Assembly: GCA_963781785.1 (NCBI GenBank)
Contig: CAWAHD010000005.1
Location: 2,356,001 to 2,420,000, forward strand
DNA: 64,000 bases
Direction of reading: 5' to 3'
Source: CAWAHD01 sp963781785
GTDB taxonomy: Bacteria > Planctomycetota > Planctomycetia > Isosphaerales > Isosphaeraceae
Shown: positions 49,924-60,370 of the stretch, one piece after another
How positions within the stretch are numbered: the first letter of the stretch is position 1
How the letters are laid out: every line of letters starts with the position of its first letter
Notes under the pieces: generated by a model
Databases searched by the model: none
What the model was told of the DNA's origin: nothing
The model's input: the letters and a program-made list of their open reading frames with translations, nothing else
Made by a program: the position numbers and the translations under genes

Positions 49924-50355
49924 TCACGCTTCGATCGTGAACGGTTGCACGAGGGACGACTCGTCCTGGCTGGCAACCGTCCACGAGTTTTCGGTCTCGT
50001 CCGGGACCGATCGCCGATAGCCGAGTGAAGCGGCGACCCGGAGCACATCGCTATAAGAGGGGAAGGTCTTGCCCGATCCTTCCTTGAATCGCTGCATGGC
50101 GTTCATGAATTCGATTTCGTCGTCGGAATACTGTTTGTCAAACGTTGTGGGATCGATGCGGCGCCTGCGTTCCTTGCGCTCACGCCGGTCACCCCGCGAG
50201 GCGGCGGGCGGGGGATCGCTTGGCTCCGGCGGCGGCGCCGGCTTTTTACGGCGATCGCGGCCGAACCGGCGCTCGTGGAAGAGCGAGTCGGGCGGATGAG
50301 CGGAAAAATCGAATTCCGAGGACCTGGGCTTCGTCTGATCTCTGTCGTCGCTCAT
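49924..50355 (-). CDS. Conserved small hypothetical protein
   Basis: A 143-residue protein. The N-terminal half is charged and disordered (FGRDRRKKPAPPPEPSDPPP). The C-terminal half is compact: QYSDDEIEFMNAMQRFKEGS, then TFPSYSDVLRVAASLGYRRS, a short helical module common in planctomycete proteins. Possibly a nucleic-acid or protein-binding adaptor; function unknown. Confidence 0.65.
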   Translation of the reverse strand: MSDDRDQTKPRSSEFDFSAHPPDSLFHERRFGRDRRKKPAPPPEPSDPPPAASRGDRRERKERRRRIDPTTFDKQYSDDEIEFMNAMQRFKEGSGKTFPSYSDVLRVAASLGYRRSVPDETENSWTVASQDESSLVQPFTIEA

Positions 50356-50771
50356 GCGTTTGGATCTCGAGAATCTACGGCTCTAGCCGTCTGGCAACGG
50401 ATCAGTTCCGCAGATCGCTTGTGCGCGTTACTCGGAAGGTCATAAATCCTGAGTTCACTGAGGTTTGAGCGAGCTCGTCATGGCGACGAGAGCGGCCTTT
50501 CTCAGTGGGTTTCCATGCCCCAGGGCTTGAAGAATTACTAGGATGCGTCGTCCCCGCTGTCAAACGGGCCGGCCCTGCTCTGGAGGCCCGCACGACCGGC
50601 GTCGGGCGGTTTCGTCTGGGTGCGAGGTTTGGCCGACGGAGAACCTTGTGGCATAATGTCAGGGGGCTTGTCGTGTTGACTGGAGCTAATGTAGCCTAGA
50701 GTCAAGGAAGGTCGAGCGCAGAGACTGGTCCCGATCCACCGGTCGGTTTTTTCTGGTGTGGAGCATCGAAC
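50356..50771. other. Intergenic region
   Basis: No supported gene in 416 bases upstream of the next secreted protein gene; TTGTGGCATAATGTC at 50645-50660 could be a weak promoter. Confidence 0.35.
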
Positions 50772-52469
50772 ATGTCGCGAACCGCGCGTCCGTTCCGAGC
50801 TGCCGGCTTCCTGATGTTGGGTGGCGCGTTGCTGTCCGGTGTCACGGCGTTTGGCGCTCAAGACCCGTCGCTTTCCGATCAGCTTTCAGACCTGGGCCGG
50901 CAGGCACTCGCACAAGGGGCGCGGGCCACGGCCCTTACGTTTTTCCAGAAGGCGCTGGACCTCGATCCCACCAACGCGGTGGCATCGAAGCAAGTGCAAC
51001 AGCTCAAGGGGGGCGACCGGGCGGTCGAGCGCGTTGCCCTGCAGGACCGGAATGACGCCAAGCCAGCGGATGCGCAGCCCGATGCCGGCCAGGCCCCGGC
51101 CGCTGCCCCACCCGATGTCAAGGCAACTCTCGAGCAATCTCAGCTCGCCGAGAACATCGCCAGGCAAGAGCTCACCCACAACATCGAGCAGCGAATCCAC
51201 AGCGCCCAATCACTCCTGGAGCAAGACCAGCCCGAAGCCGCACTCAATGCCCTGCGGCTGGCTCAGAACGTGGTCCGGTCGGCCACCGACGTGTCCGAGG
51301 ACGATCGCGCCAAGCTTGATCGCCGCATCCAGGCGCAGCTCATGGCCACGGTCCAGGCCGAGGAAAGAATCGTCTCGGAGCGCGCTGAACGAGTACGGAC
51401 CGACTCGGCCGCCGAACAGCGCACACGCGCCGTCGACGTCTTGCAGCGCGACAAGCAGACCATCGAAGCCATGATGATCCAGTTCGATTTGCTGGTCAAA
51501 GAAGGCGTTTATAACGTCCTCTACAGCGGCGGGATGGGAAACATCAACGTCATCACGGCGCCCTTTGGCGAGGCGAGGCTCCTGGCCCAGCAGGCCTATG
51601 CCCTGCAGCGCGGCGGCCCTCTTCCCTACAGCGACAACGACCCCGCCCCCGGGGCCGGGAAGTACAGCTCGTACATGATGGGCTTCCTCGCCCAGGAGCG
51701 AGGGTTCCGCGACCTCAAATACTACCGATGGCTGCTCACCCAGCAGGACGTCTCCCGGGCTGCGATCCCATTCCCCGATACCCAGACGATCGAATACCCC
51801 GATGCAACGTGGTGGCGGTATATCAGCGAAAAACGGATCAGGCGGTACGGCAAAGCCGTCGACCTGTTTGATCGCGACGAGAAGACCAAGAAGATCATCG
51901 AGGAGCTCGACAAGCCGCTCTCGATGCCGTTCAATGAAGAAACACCGCTCGAAGATGTTCTCAAATATGTGAAGACGTCGACGACGAGCGCCACCTACTC
52001 GGGCATCCCGATCTATGTCGACCCGATCGGCCTCAGCGAGGCCGACAAGACGATGACCTCCACGGTCAGAAACCTCGACCTCGACGGAGTTCCCCTCCGG
52101 ATCACCCTGAAGCTGCTCCTCAAGCAGCTCGACCTGACCTACACCATCAAGGACGGCTTCCTCATGATCACCTCCAAGGACTCGGAAGACCAGCAGACCG
52201 AGATCCGCGTCTACCCCGTGGCCGACCTCGCCATTATCCCCATGTCACTGATGGGCATGGGCGGTGGTATGGGCGGTGGTATGGGCGGCGGTATGATGGG
52301 TGGCATGGGCGGCGGTATGGGCGGCATGGGCGGCGGTATGGGCGGCGGCATGGGCGGCGGCATGATGGGCGGCATGGGCGGCGGCATGGGAATGATGTCG
52401 GTGCCGGCCACTGATCCTCAAGAGCCCGCAGGCGCCGGCGATCCCTTCGCTCAAAAAAAAAGCAACTGA
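50772..52469 (+). CDS. Secreted TPR/secretin-N-like protein with Met-Gly repeat tail
   Basis: A 565-residue protein with an Ala/Gly-rich signal peptide (FLMLGGALLSGVTAFGAQ). Residues about 35-70 are TPR-like (ATALTFFQKALDLDPTNAVA), followed by coiled-coil segments around 115-230. About 370-470 resemble the short secretin/TonB N-terminal domain (MPFNEETPLEDVLKYVKTST, LRITLKLLLKQLDLTYTIKD). A long GMGGGMGG run follows at about 490-540. The gene ends in a run of nine A's right before the stop; the next frame continues from there. Confidence 0.8.
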   Translation: MSRTARPFRAAGFLMLGGALLSGVTAFGAQDPSLSDQLSDLGRQALAQGARATALTFFQKALDLDPTNAVASKQVQQLKGGDRAVERVALQDRNDAKPADAQPDAGQAPAAAPPDVKATLEQSQLAENIARQELTHNIEQRIHSAQSLLEQDQPEAALNALRLAQNVVRSATDVSEDDRAKLDRRIQAQLMATVQAEERIVSERAERVRTDSAAEQRTRAVDVLQRDKQTIEAMMIQFDLLVKEGVYNVLYSGGMGNINVITAPFGEARLLAQQAYALQRGGPLPYSDNDPAPGAGKYSSYMMGFLAQERGFRDLKYYRWLLTQQDVSRAAIPFPDTQTIEYPDATWWRYISEKRIRRYGKAVDLFDRDEKTKKIIEELDKPLSMPFNEETPLEDVLKYVKTSTTSATYSGIPIYVDPIGLSEADKTMTSTVRNLDLDGVPLRITLKLLLKQLDLTYTIKDGFLMITSKDSEDQQTEIRVYPVADLAIIPMSLMGMGGGMGGGMGGGMMGGMGGGMGGMGGGMGGGMGGGMMGGMGGGMGMMSVPATDPQEPAGAGDPFAQKKSN

Positions 52470-52627
52470 GAGAAGCCGTCGCGGCTTCGGACAACGCGAG
52501 TAGCGCGTCAACTTCCAAGGGCCAGTCCGGCAAATCGCCGGCTGGCCCTTCGTCGTCCCGGCGCAGAGGTCTCGACGATGACCCGATCGTCCTGCCCCGA
52601 AGCCGCGACAAGGACCGCCTGAAAGAC

Positions 52628-53857
52628 GTGATGGGCGGCGCCGAGGGCCAGGCGGGCGAGGACGTACCCCTCATTCGAATCGATGGCAGCACGGGATTCG
52701 TCCCGCTCCCGAACGCCACCAGCGACCCGTACGCATTCTATCTGGCCTACTATCGTTCCAAGGACAAGGACCGCACCGATCCCGAAAAGCTGCGCCGAAT
52801 CGTCGCGGACTTGAATCGACTTCGTCGAATCCGAGACGTTCACGCCGCTCTGGTCGGATATTTGACGAATCATCCCAAGCTGGCCGAATACTGGATGTAC
52901 GAGGCCTTGGCGTGGTCGATCGAGATCAACCGGGGCTCAGCGGCCGACATCGAGAAGTCACTCAACTTCGCAGCCGATCTCGCCCAGCGGTCCCGCAACC
53001 CCAACCAGCTCTTCAGCGCTGCCGACAAGCTCTTCATCAAGGGGTATCTCAAGCGGGTCGGGCCCCTGCTCGACGAGACGATCAAGGCGGTTCCGCATCG
53101 ATTCGAACCGCTGGTGATGTCGATCGATCTCGCGCAGAAAACGAAGGATCCGATCCGGATGGCGGATTCCATCGACCGGCTGCTTTCCCTCGGCTGGCCG
53201 GGCCGCGACGATTACTTTCGAATCGAGGCCGGCAACCAGGTGGATACCCTTGCCAGAGCACTCAAAGCGGAAGACCGCGTGAAGGAAGCCGAATCGCTCC
53301 AGACGAAGCTGACGGCATCGCTGGCACGCGACCTGTTCGTGAGGCTCACGTGGGACGGCTACGCCGACTTTGATGTTGTGGTTGATGAACCACTGGGCGC
53401 CACGGCAAGCTTCGATACGCCGCGAACGGTCTTTGGCGGATCCGTGATCAAGAACGGATACGGCTCCCATCCCGACGACATCTACGTCTGTCCGCGCGCG
53501 TTCAACGGCAAGTACACGATTCGCGTGAAAACGATCTGGACCGACCCCAAGAGACCGGTCACGCGCCTCACACTGGAGACGATCACCCACGAGGGGACCA
53601 CCAGCGAAAAGAAGGAGATCCACAACCTGTCGCCCGACAAGTCCAACAAGCCCGTGATCGTCTCGGTATCCGGGGGAAGGCGAACCATGGTTCTCCCGTT
53701 TGTGGATCCGCTCGCGGCGATCTTTCTGGCCGCCCCGCCTCCCCCCAGGCGGAGGCCGTCGAGTGCCTCGAAGAACGCGGCCCCCGTCAAGCCCGGCCCC
53801 TCCGCCAAGGCCAAGCCGATCGACCCGACCGCCGAGACCGTCAGGGCGAAGCCTTGA
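52628..53857 (+). CDS. Probable C-terminal continuation of the preceding protein
   Basis: A 409-residue frame, open back to the A9 run at 52453-52461, so a -1 shift there would join it to the previous gene as one protein of about 1,000 residues. GTG at 52628 is the first plausible independent start, without a clear ribosome-binding site. Content: GSTGFVPLPNATSDPYAFYL, a helical TPR-like region, then a strand-rich domain (LFVRLTWDGYADFDVVVDEP, GKYTIRVKTIWTDPKRPVTR). Probably exported with the first part. Confidence 0.7.
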   Translation: MMGGAEGQAGEDVPLIRIDGSTGFVPLPNATSDPYAFYLAYYRSKDKDRTDPEKLRRIVADLNRLRRIRDVHAALVGYLTNHPKLAEYWMYEALAWSIEINRGSAADIEKSLNFAADLAQRSRNPNQLFSAADKLFIKGYLKRVGPLLDETIKAVPHRFEPLVMSIDLAQKTKDPIRMADSIDRLLSLGWPGRDDYFRIEAGNQVDTLARALKAEDRVKEAESLQTKLTASLARDLFVRLTWDGYADFDVVVDEPLGATASFDTPRTVFGGSVIKNGYGSHPDDIYVCPRAFNGKYTIRVKTIWTDPKRPVTRLTLETITHEGTTSEKKEIHNLSPDKSNKPVIVSVSGGRRTMVLPFVDPLAAIFLAAPPPPRRRPSSASKNAAPVKPGPSAKAKPIDPTAETVRAKP

Positions 53858-53886
53858 CGGGAATTGGCGGTCAGGGCTGGTAAACG

Positions 53887-56139
53887 CTATCGCGGCTGCG
53901 GGATTGGCTTCCAGTCCAGGCGACGATAGCTCGGGGCGTACTCGGTTACTTCAATAGCCTGGTCTGCCGGGATGTCGCAGAAAACCTGCGTCGTTTCGCT
54001 CGTCGGCCAGCGGATTTCCAGCGAGGCGATTCGATTCGCCCCCGCCAAACCGATCGTTTGCTCGAGTGCATTGGCGCCGAAGCTGCTTCCCGAGGAAACG
54101 AGCCGGTGGATCGTCAGCGGAGGCTGGCTGGCGGTCACCAGCTTGATCCGCGCGCCGATGGCCGCTCGATTGGTCTTCCGGCCGATGAGCTTCAGGGTCA
54201 GCCAATGGTTTTTCTGGCCGGGGTTCTGAAAGAGCAGGTTGTGATACTTGTCGCCATTGACGGCGCCGCCGGCTTCCATGAACAGGTCGACGTCGCCGTC
54301 ACGGTCCCAGTCGCCGCAAGCTACGCCATGTCCCTTCTGGAGGTGGCCGGTGCGCGACGACGAGGTGATATCGGCAAACCGCACTCCACCCACGTTCTTG
54401 AACATGCGGTTTGGAACCAAGGTGGCCACGCTCGGCTCACCGGTCCCCAGGTAAAAATCGAGCCAGCCGTCGTTGTCGAAATCGGCGAAGTTGCTGCCCA
54501 TGGGGGCAAAAACCATGTCGAGACCCGCTTCGGCAGTGCGGTTTTCAAACCCGGTACCGTCGAGGTTTCGGAACAACCGTCCCCCGTGCACGGAGCGCGG
54601 GCGGCCGATCAAGCCCTTGACGACTTCCGAGAGCTCACGGTCAACAGAGGTCGCGAAGATGTCCAGCCAGCCGTCGTTGTCGTAATCCCACGCCCAGCAG
54701 GAGAAGCCCTGGTACGGACCGTCGATACCCATCGAGACGGTCACCTCGGTGAACCGCCCGTCGCGGTCGTTGTGATACAGCCTGCCAGAGTCGTCGAGGC
54801 TATTGAGAAACAGGTCGGAGTAACCGTCGTTGTCGTAGTCGATCCACGTGCATCCCTTGCAGAACCAAGCCGGATCGCCGTCGACCAGAGCCGTGACGGC
54901 CACGTTCTCAAACGAACCGTCGCCTCGATTTCGATAAAGACGATTGCGCTGGTGCTCGCAGGCGACGAACAGGTCGATCCACCCGTCGTTATCGAAATCG
55001 CCCCAGGCGGCGGCATTGGAATTCACGGGGTCCAGAAGGCCTGCTTGTTCCGTGACGTCGGTGAATCCCCCGGCGCGATTATTGTGCAACAGCGTGGGAC
55101 GGACCGGCCAGTCAAGCCAGGCGCCGCGCGGAATGAAGATATCCAGGAAGCCGTCATTGTCGTAGTCGGCCTGATAACACACCAATCCGCCGAGCTGATC
55201 GGTGATTCCCGCTTGCCGGCTGCGATCCTCGAAGGTTCCGTCTCCCTTGTTACGGTAGAACGCCATGGACTCGGTCGGGTCCCAGCATGTGATGACGACG
55301 TCGAGCTTCCCATCGTTGTCGAAGTCATCCATGATCGCCCCGCCGGCCTGATTGGATCGATCGAACCCGGCCGGCAGGCCGACCTCCCGAAACTTGCCGA
55401 TGTCGAATTCCGAGTGCAGGAAACGATCGAGATTGAGGCGGAATCGCCGATCGACCTTGCTGGGATACTCACCCAAAGTCATATGGGCCACATTGAGTAG
55501 CCAGCGCACGCCGAGATCGTCCGGAAACAGATCGAGGTATTCCATGAAATGCCGGATCGCCAGCCGCGATCCGGTCGGGTTGGTATGCACGGCGGCGGCG
55601 GAGATCGGAAAGATGCAGGAGCTATCGCCCCGGCACATAATGCAGTTGTCGTTCTCACCTCGACGGAGCGCCGCCACTCCCTGCGCAAAGATCACCGCCG
55701 GGAGAAGGTTCCTGGCAGACTTTTCGTCCGCTTCGACCCGGGATCGCAGGATTGCCAGGTTCTCGTAGCTCGCCTCGGCCTCACCTTCGGAAAGAAGAAG
55801 CTCGGTCTTGTACATCAGGAGCTGCGATGCTTTGGCCGGAGCGATTCGGGGATCGGCGAGCCGGGCGTCAATCCGCTCGACGCCTCGATAGCCTGCGCGC
55901 TCCCAATGCCGCGCGATCTCGCGCAACGAGGTATCGGCCGTCCAGGGCTCCATCAAGGCGACGACCGCGGTATAACCGCTCAGGTCGGAATGCGGGTTCC
56001 GCGGATGCAGATTCCTGGCATGAACCACCCCAGGACGTGCGGGTTGAGTGGCATGAGTCGCCCAGATCGTCCGAGCCAGCGGTAGGGCGATGACTGCGAG
56101 CACGAAAAGAACGAGCGCAACCCGACCTTTGCCGATCAT
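53887..56139 (-). CDS. FG-GAP/VCBS repeat protein with ASPIC/UnbV domain
   Basis: A 750-residue exported protein: N-terminal anchor (VALVLFVLAVIALPLARTIW), a TPR-like part to about 260, and then seven or so FG-GAP/VCBS calcium-binding blades (DFDNDGKLDVVITCWDPTES, DYDNDGFLDIFIP and others) forming a beta-propeller. The C-terminal ASPIC/UnbV domain follows (RAAIGARIKLVTASQPPLTI, IASLEIRWPTSETTQV). A CMCRGDSSC-like patch (CIMCRGDSSCIF) near 170 has two cysteines. Widely multiplied in planctomycetes; likely surface or periplasmic binding. Confidence 0.88.
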   Translation of the reverse strand: MIGKGRVALVLFVLAVIALPLARTIWATHATQPARPGVVHARNLHPRNPHSDLSGYTAVVALMEPWTADTSLREIARHWERAGYRGVERIDARLADPRIAPAKASQLLMYKTELLLSEGEAEASYENLAILRSRVEADEKSARNLLPAVIFAQGVAALRRGENDNCIMCRGDSSCIFPISAAAVHTNPTGSRLAIRHFMEYLDLFPDDLGVRWLLNVAHMTLGEYPSKVDRRFRLNLDRFLHSEFDIGKFREVGLPAGFDRSNQAGGAIMDDFDNDGKLDVVITCWDPTESMAFYRNKGDGTFEDRSRQAGITDQLGGLVCYQADYDNDGFLDIFIPRGAWLDWPVRPTLLHNNRAGGFTDVTEQAGLLDPVNSNAAAWGDFDNDGWIDLFVACEHQRNRLYRNRGDGSFENVAVTALVDGDPAWFCKGCTWIDYDNDGYSDLFLNSLDDSGRLYHNDRDGRFTEVTVSMGIDGPYQGFSCWAWDYDNDGWLDIFATSVDRELSEVVKGLIGRPRSVHGGRLFRNLDGTGFENRTAEAGLDMVFAPMGSNFADFDNDGWLDFYLGTGEPSVATLVPNRMFKNVGGVRFADITSSSRTGHLQKGHGVACGDWDRDGDVDLFMEAGGAVNGDKYHNLLFQNPGQKNHWLTLKLIGRKTNRAAIGARIKLVTASQPPLTIHRLVSSGSSFGANALEQTIGLAGANRIASLEIRWPTSETTQVFCDIPADQAIEVTEYAPSYRRLDWKPIPQPR

Positions 56140-56443
56140 CGCGTTCCCTCAGGGCTCTGGTGATTCGCCTTTGCTCGCACGTATTTCGAGTCGTCCCGGG
56201 ATCGGCGCGGCTGCCGAGATGACCAATCGTCTCCTAAATACTTAGGCGTCATCTGGGGCGCGAGTGGCCCGCGCGTCTCCTGGGATTGGCATCGGTGCGG
56301 CGTTGTCGAGCAGGACCAGAAGGGCGGCGGTCCCTATTCGAGCGCGAGCGGCCATGCCAACCTTTCCATTGCGATCGTAGGCCGGCTGTGGTTATAGTCA
56401 CTTGAACTGCTTCGACGATTCTTCGCACGGATGGGAGACCCGA
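56140..56443. other. Intergenic region between divergent genes
   Basis: About 300 bases between the divergent FG-GAP gene and the NtrC-like gene; both promoters should lie here. Nothing specific recognised. Confidence 0.4.
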
Positions 56444-57882
56444 ATGAAACGCCGAATTCTCGCCGTGGACGATATGGAGTTCAACCGGCATTATCTTCGC
56501 AAGATCCTCGAATCCAATGACCTGGAAGTTGAGATTGTTGCGGATGGTCGATCCGCGTGGGACCGGCTGAAAGCGCAGAAGTTCCACCTCGTGATCACGG
56601 ACTTGCGGATGCCCGAGCTCGACGGGCTCGAGCTCCTGGCAAGAGTGGCGCGGAAAAGCTACCGGTCGGAGTGATCGTGCTGACCGCGTTCGGGGATCCG
56701 ACCGAAGCCTTGCGCGATGAAGGCCGGCGCCGACGACTTCGTGGCCAAGCCCTTCGATCCCGGGCATCTTCAACTCTTGATCAAGCGGATCCTCGAGCGC
56801 CGCGAGCTGATCGATGAGCTCGAGCGGCTGCGCAAGCAGATGCGGGGCGACTACCCGTTTCACAACATGGTTTCGAAGAGCCCGAAGCTGCGCAAGATCT
56901 TTGACCTGATCGAGCAAGTCGGGCCGATTGGCTCGACGGTGTTGATCCACGGAGAGACCGGGACCGGGAAGGAGCTGGTGGCGCAGGCACTGCACGCCGC
57001 CGACACCCGCCGCGCCGGCCCGTTCATCGCCCTCAACTGCGCCGTCTTGAACGACTCGCTCCTGGAGAGCGAGCTCTTCGGCCACGAGCGGGCGCTTTCA
57101 CCGGCGCGGAACGACGCAAAGCCGGCCGGTTCGAGCTGGCCGACGGCGGAACCCTGCTGCTGGACGAGGTCGGCGACATCTCCGCCTCTTTGCAAGCGAA
57201 ACTGTTGCGCGTGCTGCAGACTGGCGATTTCGAGCGGGTCGGCGGCACCGAAACCGTCAAGGTCGACGTCCGGATCATCGCCTCGACGCACAAGAACCTT
57301 GAAGAGGAGGTGAAGTCCGGCCGGTTCCGGGCCGACTTGTTCTATCGTCTCAACGTCATCCGGATCGAGCTGCCTCCCCTGCGCGAGCGCACGGAGGACA
57401 TCCCGCTTCTGGCCATGCATTTTCTGGAGAAGCATCGCCCGGTCAAGACCCAGCCGGTGACCGAGATCGCCTCGGAGGCGATGCAAACGCTCGTCCGCCA
57501 TCACTGGCCGGGCAACGTCCGGGAGCTGGAAAACGCAATCAAGGCGGGTGTCGCCTTCGCGAGCGGGTCGGTACTGCACCGGGATGATCTTCCCGAGTCG
57601 GTCGCTCCCCGCACCACGCCTCCGCCCTCAGGGACTTCCCTGCTCGATGTCGAGCAGGCGCTGCCGGAGCTCACGGGCGACTTGATCGCTCGTGTCGAGC
57701 GCGAATACTTCGTGAAGCTCTTGGGCCAGTACAAGGGCAACGTCGCCCGGTGCGCCCGGCACAGCGGCTTGTCGCGTCGCAGCGTGACCCATAAGCTTCA
57801 GAAATACGGCCTGCGAGCGCACGGCCTTCAAGGTCCCATGTCTGAGCGACCCTGTCGATCGCGCAACCCGCGGCGATTCTAG
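56444..57882 (+). pseudogene. NtrC-like sigma-54 response regulator, with three frame breaks
   Basis: A receiver domain (MKRRILAVDDMEFNRHYLRK; phosphoacceptor D in LVITDLRMPELDGLELL) is followed by an AAA+ domain (LIHGETGTGKELVAQALH; GHER-AFTG sigma-54 loop; LLLDEVGDISASLQAKLLRV; ELPPLRERTEDIPLLAMHFL; HHWPGNVRELENA) and a Fis-type helix-turn-helix (CARHSGLSRRSVTHKLQKYG). Breaks occur near 56655, 56715 and 57092; the last lies in the GAFTGA loop. Correcting each by one or two bases gives a complete activator of about 478 residues, so the damage looks like sequence errors. If real, the gene would be dead. No sensor kinase adjoins. Confidence 0.82.
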
Positions 57883-59234
57883 GGCAGCGGAACGTCCTTG
57901 AACTCGAACTTGAGCGGGATGGTGATCACCTTGCTCGGAGTCTCATAAATGAGCTGGTAGTCCGAGGGCTTGCCCGGTGCGTCGACGAACAGGTATTCGA
58001 AGCCCAGCTTGCCACCGTCGCTGGCGGTGTTCGAGAACCCGCCGTTGTGCTCGAACCGGGATCCGTCGGCGCGTTGCAGCCAGATCTGATTGTTGAATAA
58101 CCCCTGCCGGTAGCTCTCGAACGCCGGTCCTTCACCGGGATAGACCAGCGTAATATTGACCTTCCAGACCTGCTCCTCAACCTCGGTGTCTTCGAGGATC
58201 ACGCTCACGTCGCCTTGCTTGGCTGTGACATTCTTCTGGGCGAGGCTCGGAAACCGGAAGGTCTTGATGCCGGCCGGTATCGTGACCTCGGCGTTGACCA
58301 CGACCGAGCCCAGCTTCTTGGCATCGCGCTCGGGTGCGATCAGATTGAGATTGATCTCCGCCGATGGGTTTTCGGGCCGGACCACGACCTCGTCGGATTC
58401 CGCGTTCACTTGCGGCTTCACTTCCTTCTTGCGGTCGTCGACGATCTTGAGCTCCTCGGCCTTGAGCTTCAAGAGCATGGGCCGAAGCCTTGGCTCCCAG
58501 GCCGCCTCGATCTGGAGATTGGCGGTGGATGTGCCGGCCTGGAAATCATGCACCAGCCCGATTTGTTTGAGCTCGATACGAAACGGGCCGCTGTACTGAA
58601 ACAGCGGCTTGCCGGCTTTTTTCTCCGCGCCTGGCGCGGCGTAGGCGTCGCCGCCGGCCATGATCCCGATCGTGCCGTCCCCGGTGGCCGAAGTGGTCAT
58701 CACATCGGCAAGCCGCGTGATCTCCGCCAGTGCCTCGAAGAATGGCTTGTCGCGCAGGTCAAGGTCGAGAGCCGGGTTGGTGACTTCGGTCCCGAGCTGC
58801 TCGCGCAAGTCGGTGATGCCGTTGCCCGTCTGCTTCTGAAGCTGCTGAAGCGCCTCACTCAGCCGGATGCCCTTGCCCGTGATCGTCACCCGGCTGGCAT
58901 CCGTCTTCACTTCGGCCTCAAGGGCGCAGGCGCAGTGCGCACCCGGTCGAGCCGGTCCTTTTTCTCGGCGCTCTTGGCCGTGGCCGAATCGGGAAGAAGG
59001 GGCAGGATCTTGGGCCCGAGCTTGATCAGGCTCGCCATCGCCGCTTCCCGCGCTTCGCTGGTCGCCGCATCGAGACGATCGACGAGCTGGAGCACTCGGT
59101 CGCGCAAAGCGGCATCCGTGGTCCCTTGCGCGGGCCGGGTCCGAAAAAGCGGTGAGCGATAAACACATCGATGCCACTGCGAGAAAGAGCCGCGGCAAGC
59201 TGCCCTTAGCCTTGCACTTCGAGCCAGGTTGCAT
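57879..59234 (-). CDS. Secreted secretin-N-like hypothetical protein, two compensating frame breaks
   Basis: From ATG 59234 (GGAG nine bases upstream) a signal peptide reads LPRLFLAVASMCLSLTA. The frame then makes no sense until about 58925. In the alternate frame the same stretch encodes ALRDRVLQLVDRLDAATSEA and LIKLGPKILPLLPDSA, a HEAT-like planctomycete module, so two opposite indels are likely near 59150 and 58925. The rest (about 330 residues) is in frame: VTITGKGIRLSEALQQLQKQ (short secretin/TonB N-domain) and a strand-rich C-terminal half with PFRIELKQIGLVHDF. It is an exported protein of unknown role. Confidence 0.65.
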   Translation of the reverse strand: MQPGSKCKAKGSLPRLFLAVASMCLSLTAFSDPARARDHGCRFARPSAPARRSSRCGDQRSAGSGDGEPDQARAQDPAPSSRFGHGQERREKGPARPGAHCACALEAEVKTDASRVTITGKGIRLSEALQQLQKQTGNGITDLREQLGTEVTNPALDLDLRDKPFFEALAEITRLADVMTTSATGDGTIGIMAGGDAYAAPGAEKKAGKPLFQYSGPFRIELKQIGLVHDFQAGTSTANLQIEAAWEPRLRPMLLKLKAEELKIVDDRKKEVKPQVNAESDEVVVRPENPSAEINLNLIAPERDAKKLGSVVVNAEVTIPAGIKTFRFPSLAQKNVTAKQGDVSVILEDTEVEEQVWKVNITLVYPGEGPAFESYRQGLFNNQIWLQRADGSRFEHNGGFSNTASDGGKLGFEYLFVDAPGKPSDYQLIYETPSKVITIPLKFEFKDVPLP

Positions 59235-59271
59235 GGTGTGATCTCCGGTTTGTGATCGTTCTCTAGCCCAA

Positions 59272-60370
59272 TCAGCCGACCAGCCACTGGCCGTTTTCCA
59301 TGACGAGGCGGCCATCGGCCGTGATCCGCCCGTCGGTCCGGGTATCGACGATCAGGTCCCAGTGGAGGGCCGATGCGTTGACACCTCCCGTTTCAGGATA
59401 GCTCTGCCCGAGTGCGACGTGCACGGTTCCACCGATTTTCTCGTCGTAGAGGATGCTGCCTGTGAACCGATCGATGCCGCCGTTGAGCCCCAGGCCGAGC
59501 TCACCCAGCTTGCGCGCGCCCGGGTCCAGGTCGAGCATGGCCAGGAGGTACTCTTCCCCGGCGTCCGCGCGAGCCGAGACCACGGTTCCGTTTTCAAGCG
59601 TGAGCTCGATACCCACGAGCTCCCGGCCGTCGCGGCACACCGGAAAACCGCACCGCAGCCTGCCGGACGCCGAATCTTCGACCGGACCGGTGAAGATCTC
59701 GCCGGAGGGCATGTTGCGGCGGCCGTCCGAGTTGATCCAGGTACGGCCGTTGACCGACAGCGTGAGGTCGGTGCCGGGCGGCCTCGATCCGGATCGTGGC
59801 GATCCGCGACATGAATTCGACCAGCCCTTCCTGGCGGGCCCCCAGCTCGGTCCACGCCGACCTAGCGTCCGCGCGATCCAGAAACATCGCGCGGGTGACG
59901 AATTCTTCATAGGCGGTCGGAGTCATGCGGGCCATCGTCGCGTATGCGGCCGTTGGATACTGGGTCAAGACCCACCGCCCCTTGCGAGCGGCCTGGCGCA
60001 CCGGGTCTCTGGCTTTCTCAAACAGGGACTGCCGCCGGGGATCGACCCGGCTCATCGCACGCGTGTCGGTCTCGGCCGCGATCCGGATCCGGGCGCTACT
60101 CGACATGGCCTCCACCAGAGCACTCGGCGCCACGAACGTCAACTGCTCGTCCGTCGCGGTTTCCAGCAAAAACTCCTGAAGCCCGGCCAGATCCAACCGC
60201 AAGAGCGGATTCCCTCCGCGGAGCACAACTGCCTTAAAGCACGCTTCCAGAAGCGGCCGCGCGGCCACCTCCGAGCTGAGCACGATGGTCTCGCCGGGCT
60301 CGACCCGCAAGCAATAATCCACCAGCAGGTCGGCCCACCGCGCGACCACTTCGTCCTTCAATCGTCCCAC
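59272..60370 (-). pseudogene. M29 family aminopeptidase, frameshifted
   Basis: The first part (GTG at 60370) has VGRLKDEVVARWADLLVDYC and PGETIVLSSEVAARPLLEAC. After a break near 59795 the second part has NMPSGEIFTGPVEDS, LGLGLNGGIDRFTGSILYDE, KIGGTVHVALGQSYPETGG and NASALHWDLI, with the E, H and D metal ligands of M29 (AmpS/aminopeptidase T) peptidases. A single shift restores about 366 residues, the usual family length. No ATG start is near; GTG is a guess. Confidence 0.78.

Noticed and set aside
54058..55500. 480-residue plus-strand frame opposite the FG-GAP gene
   Set aside because: It is the antisense of repeated aspartate-rich blades in the FG-GAP protein; the minus-strand gene has clear domains.
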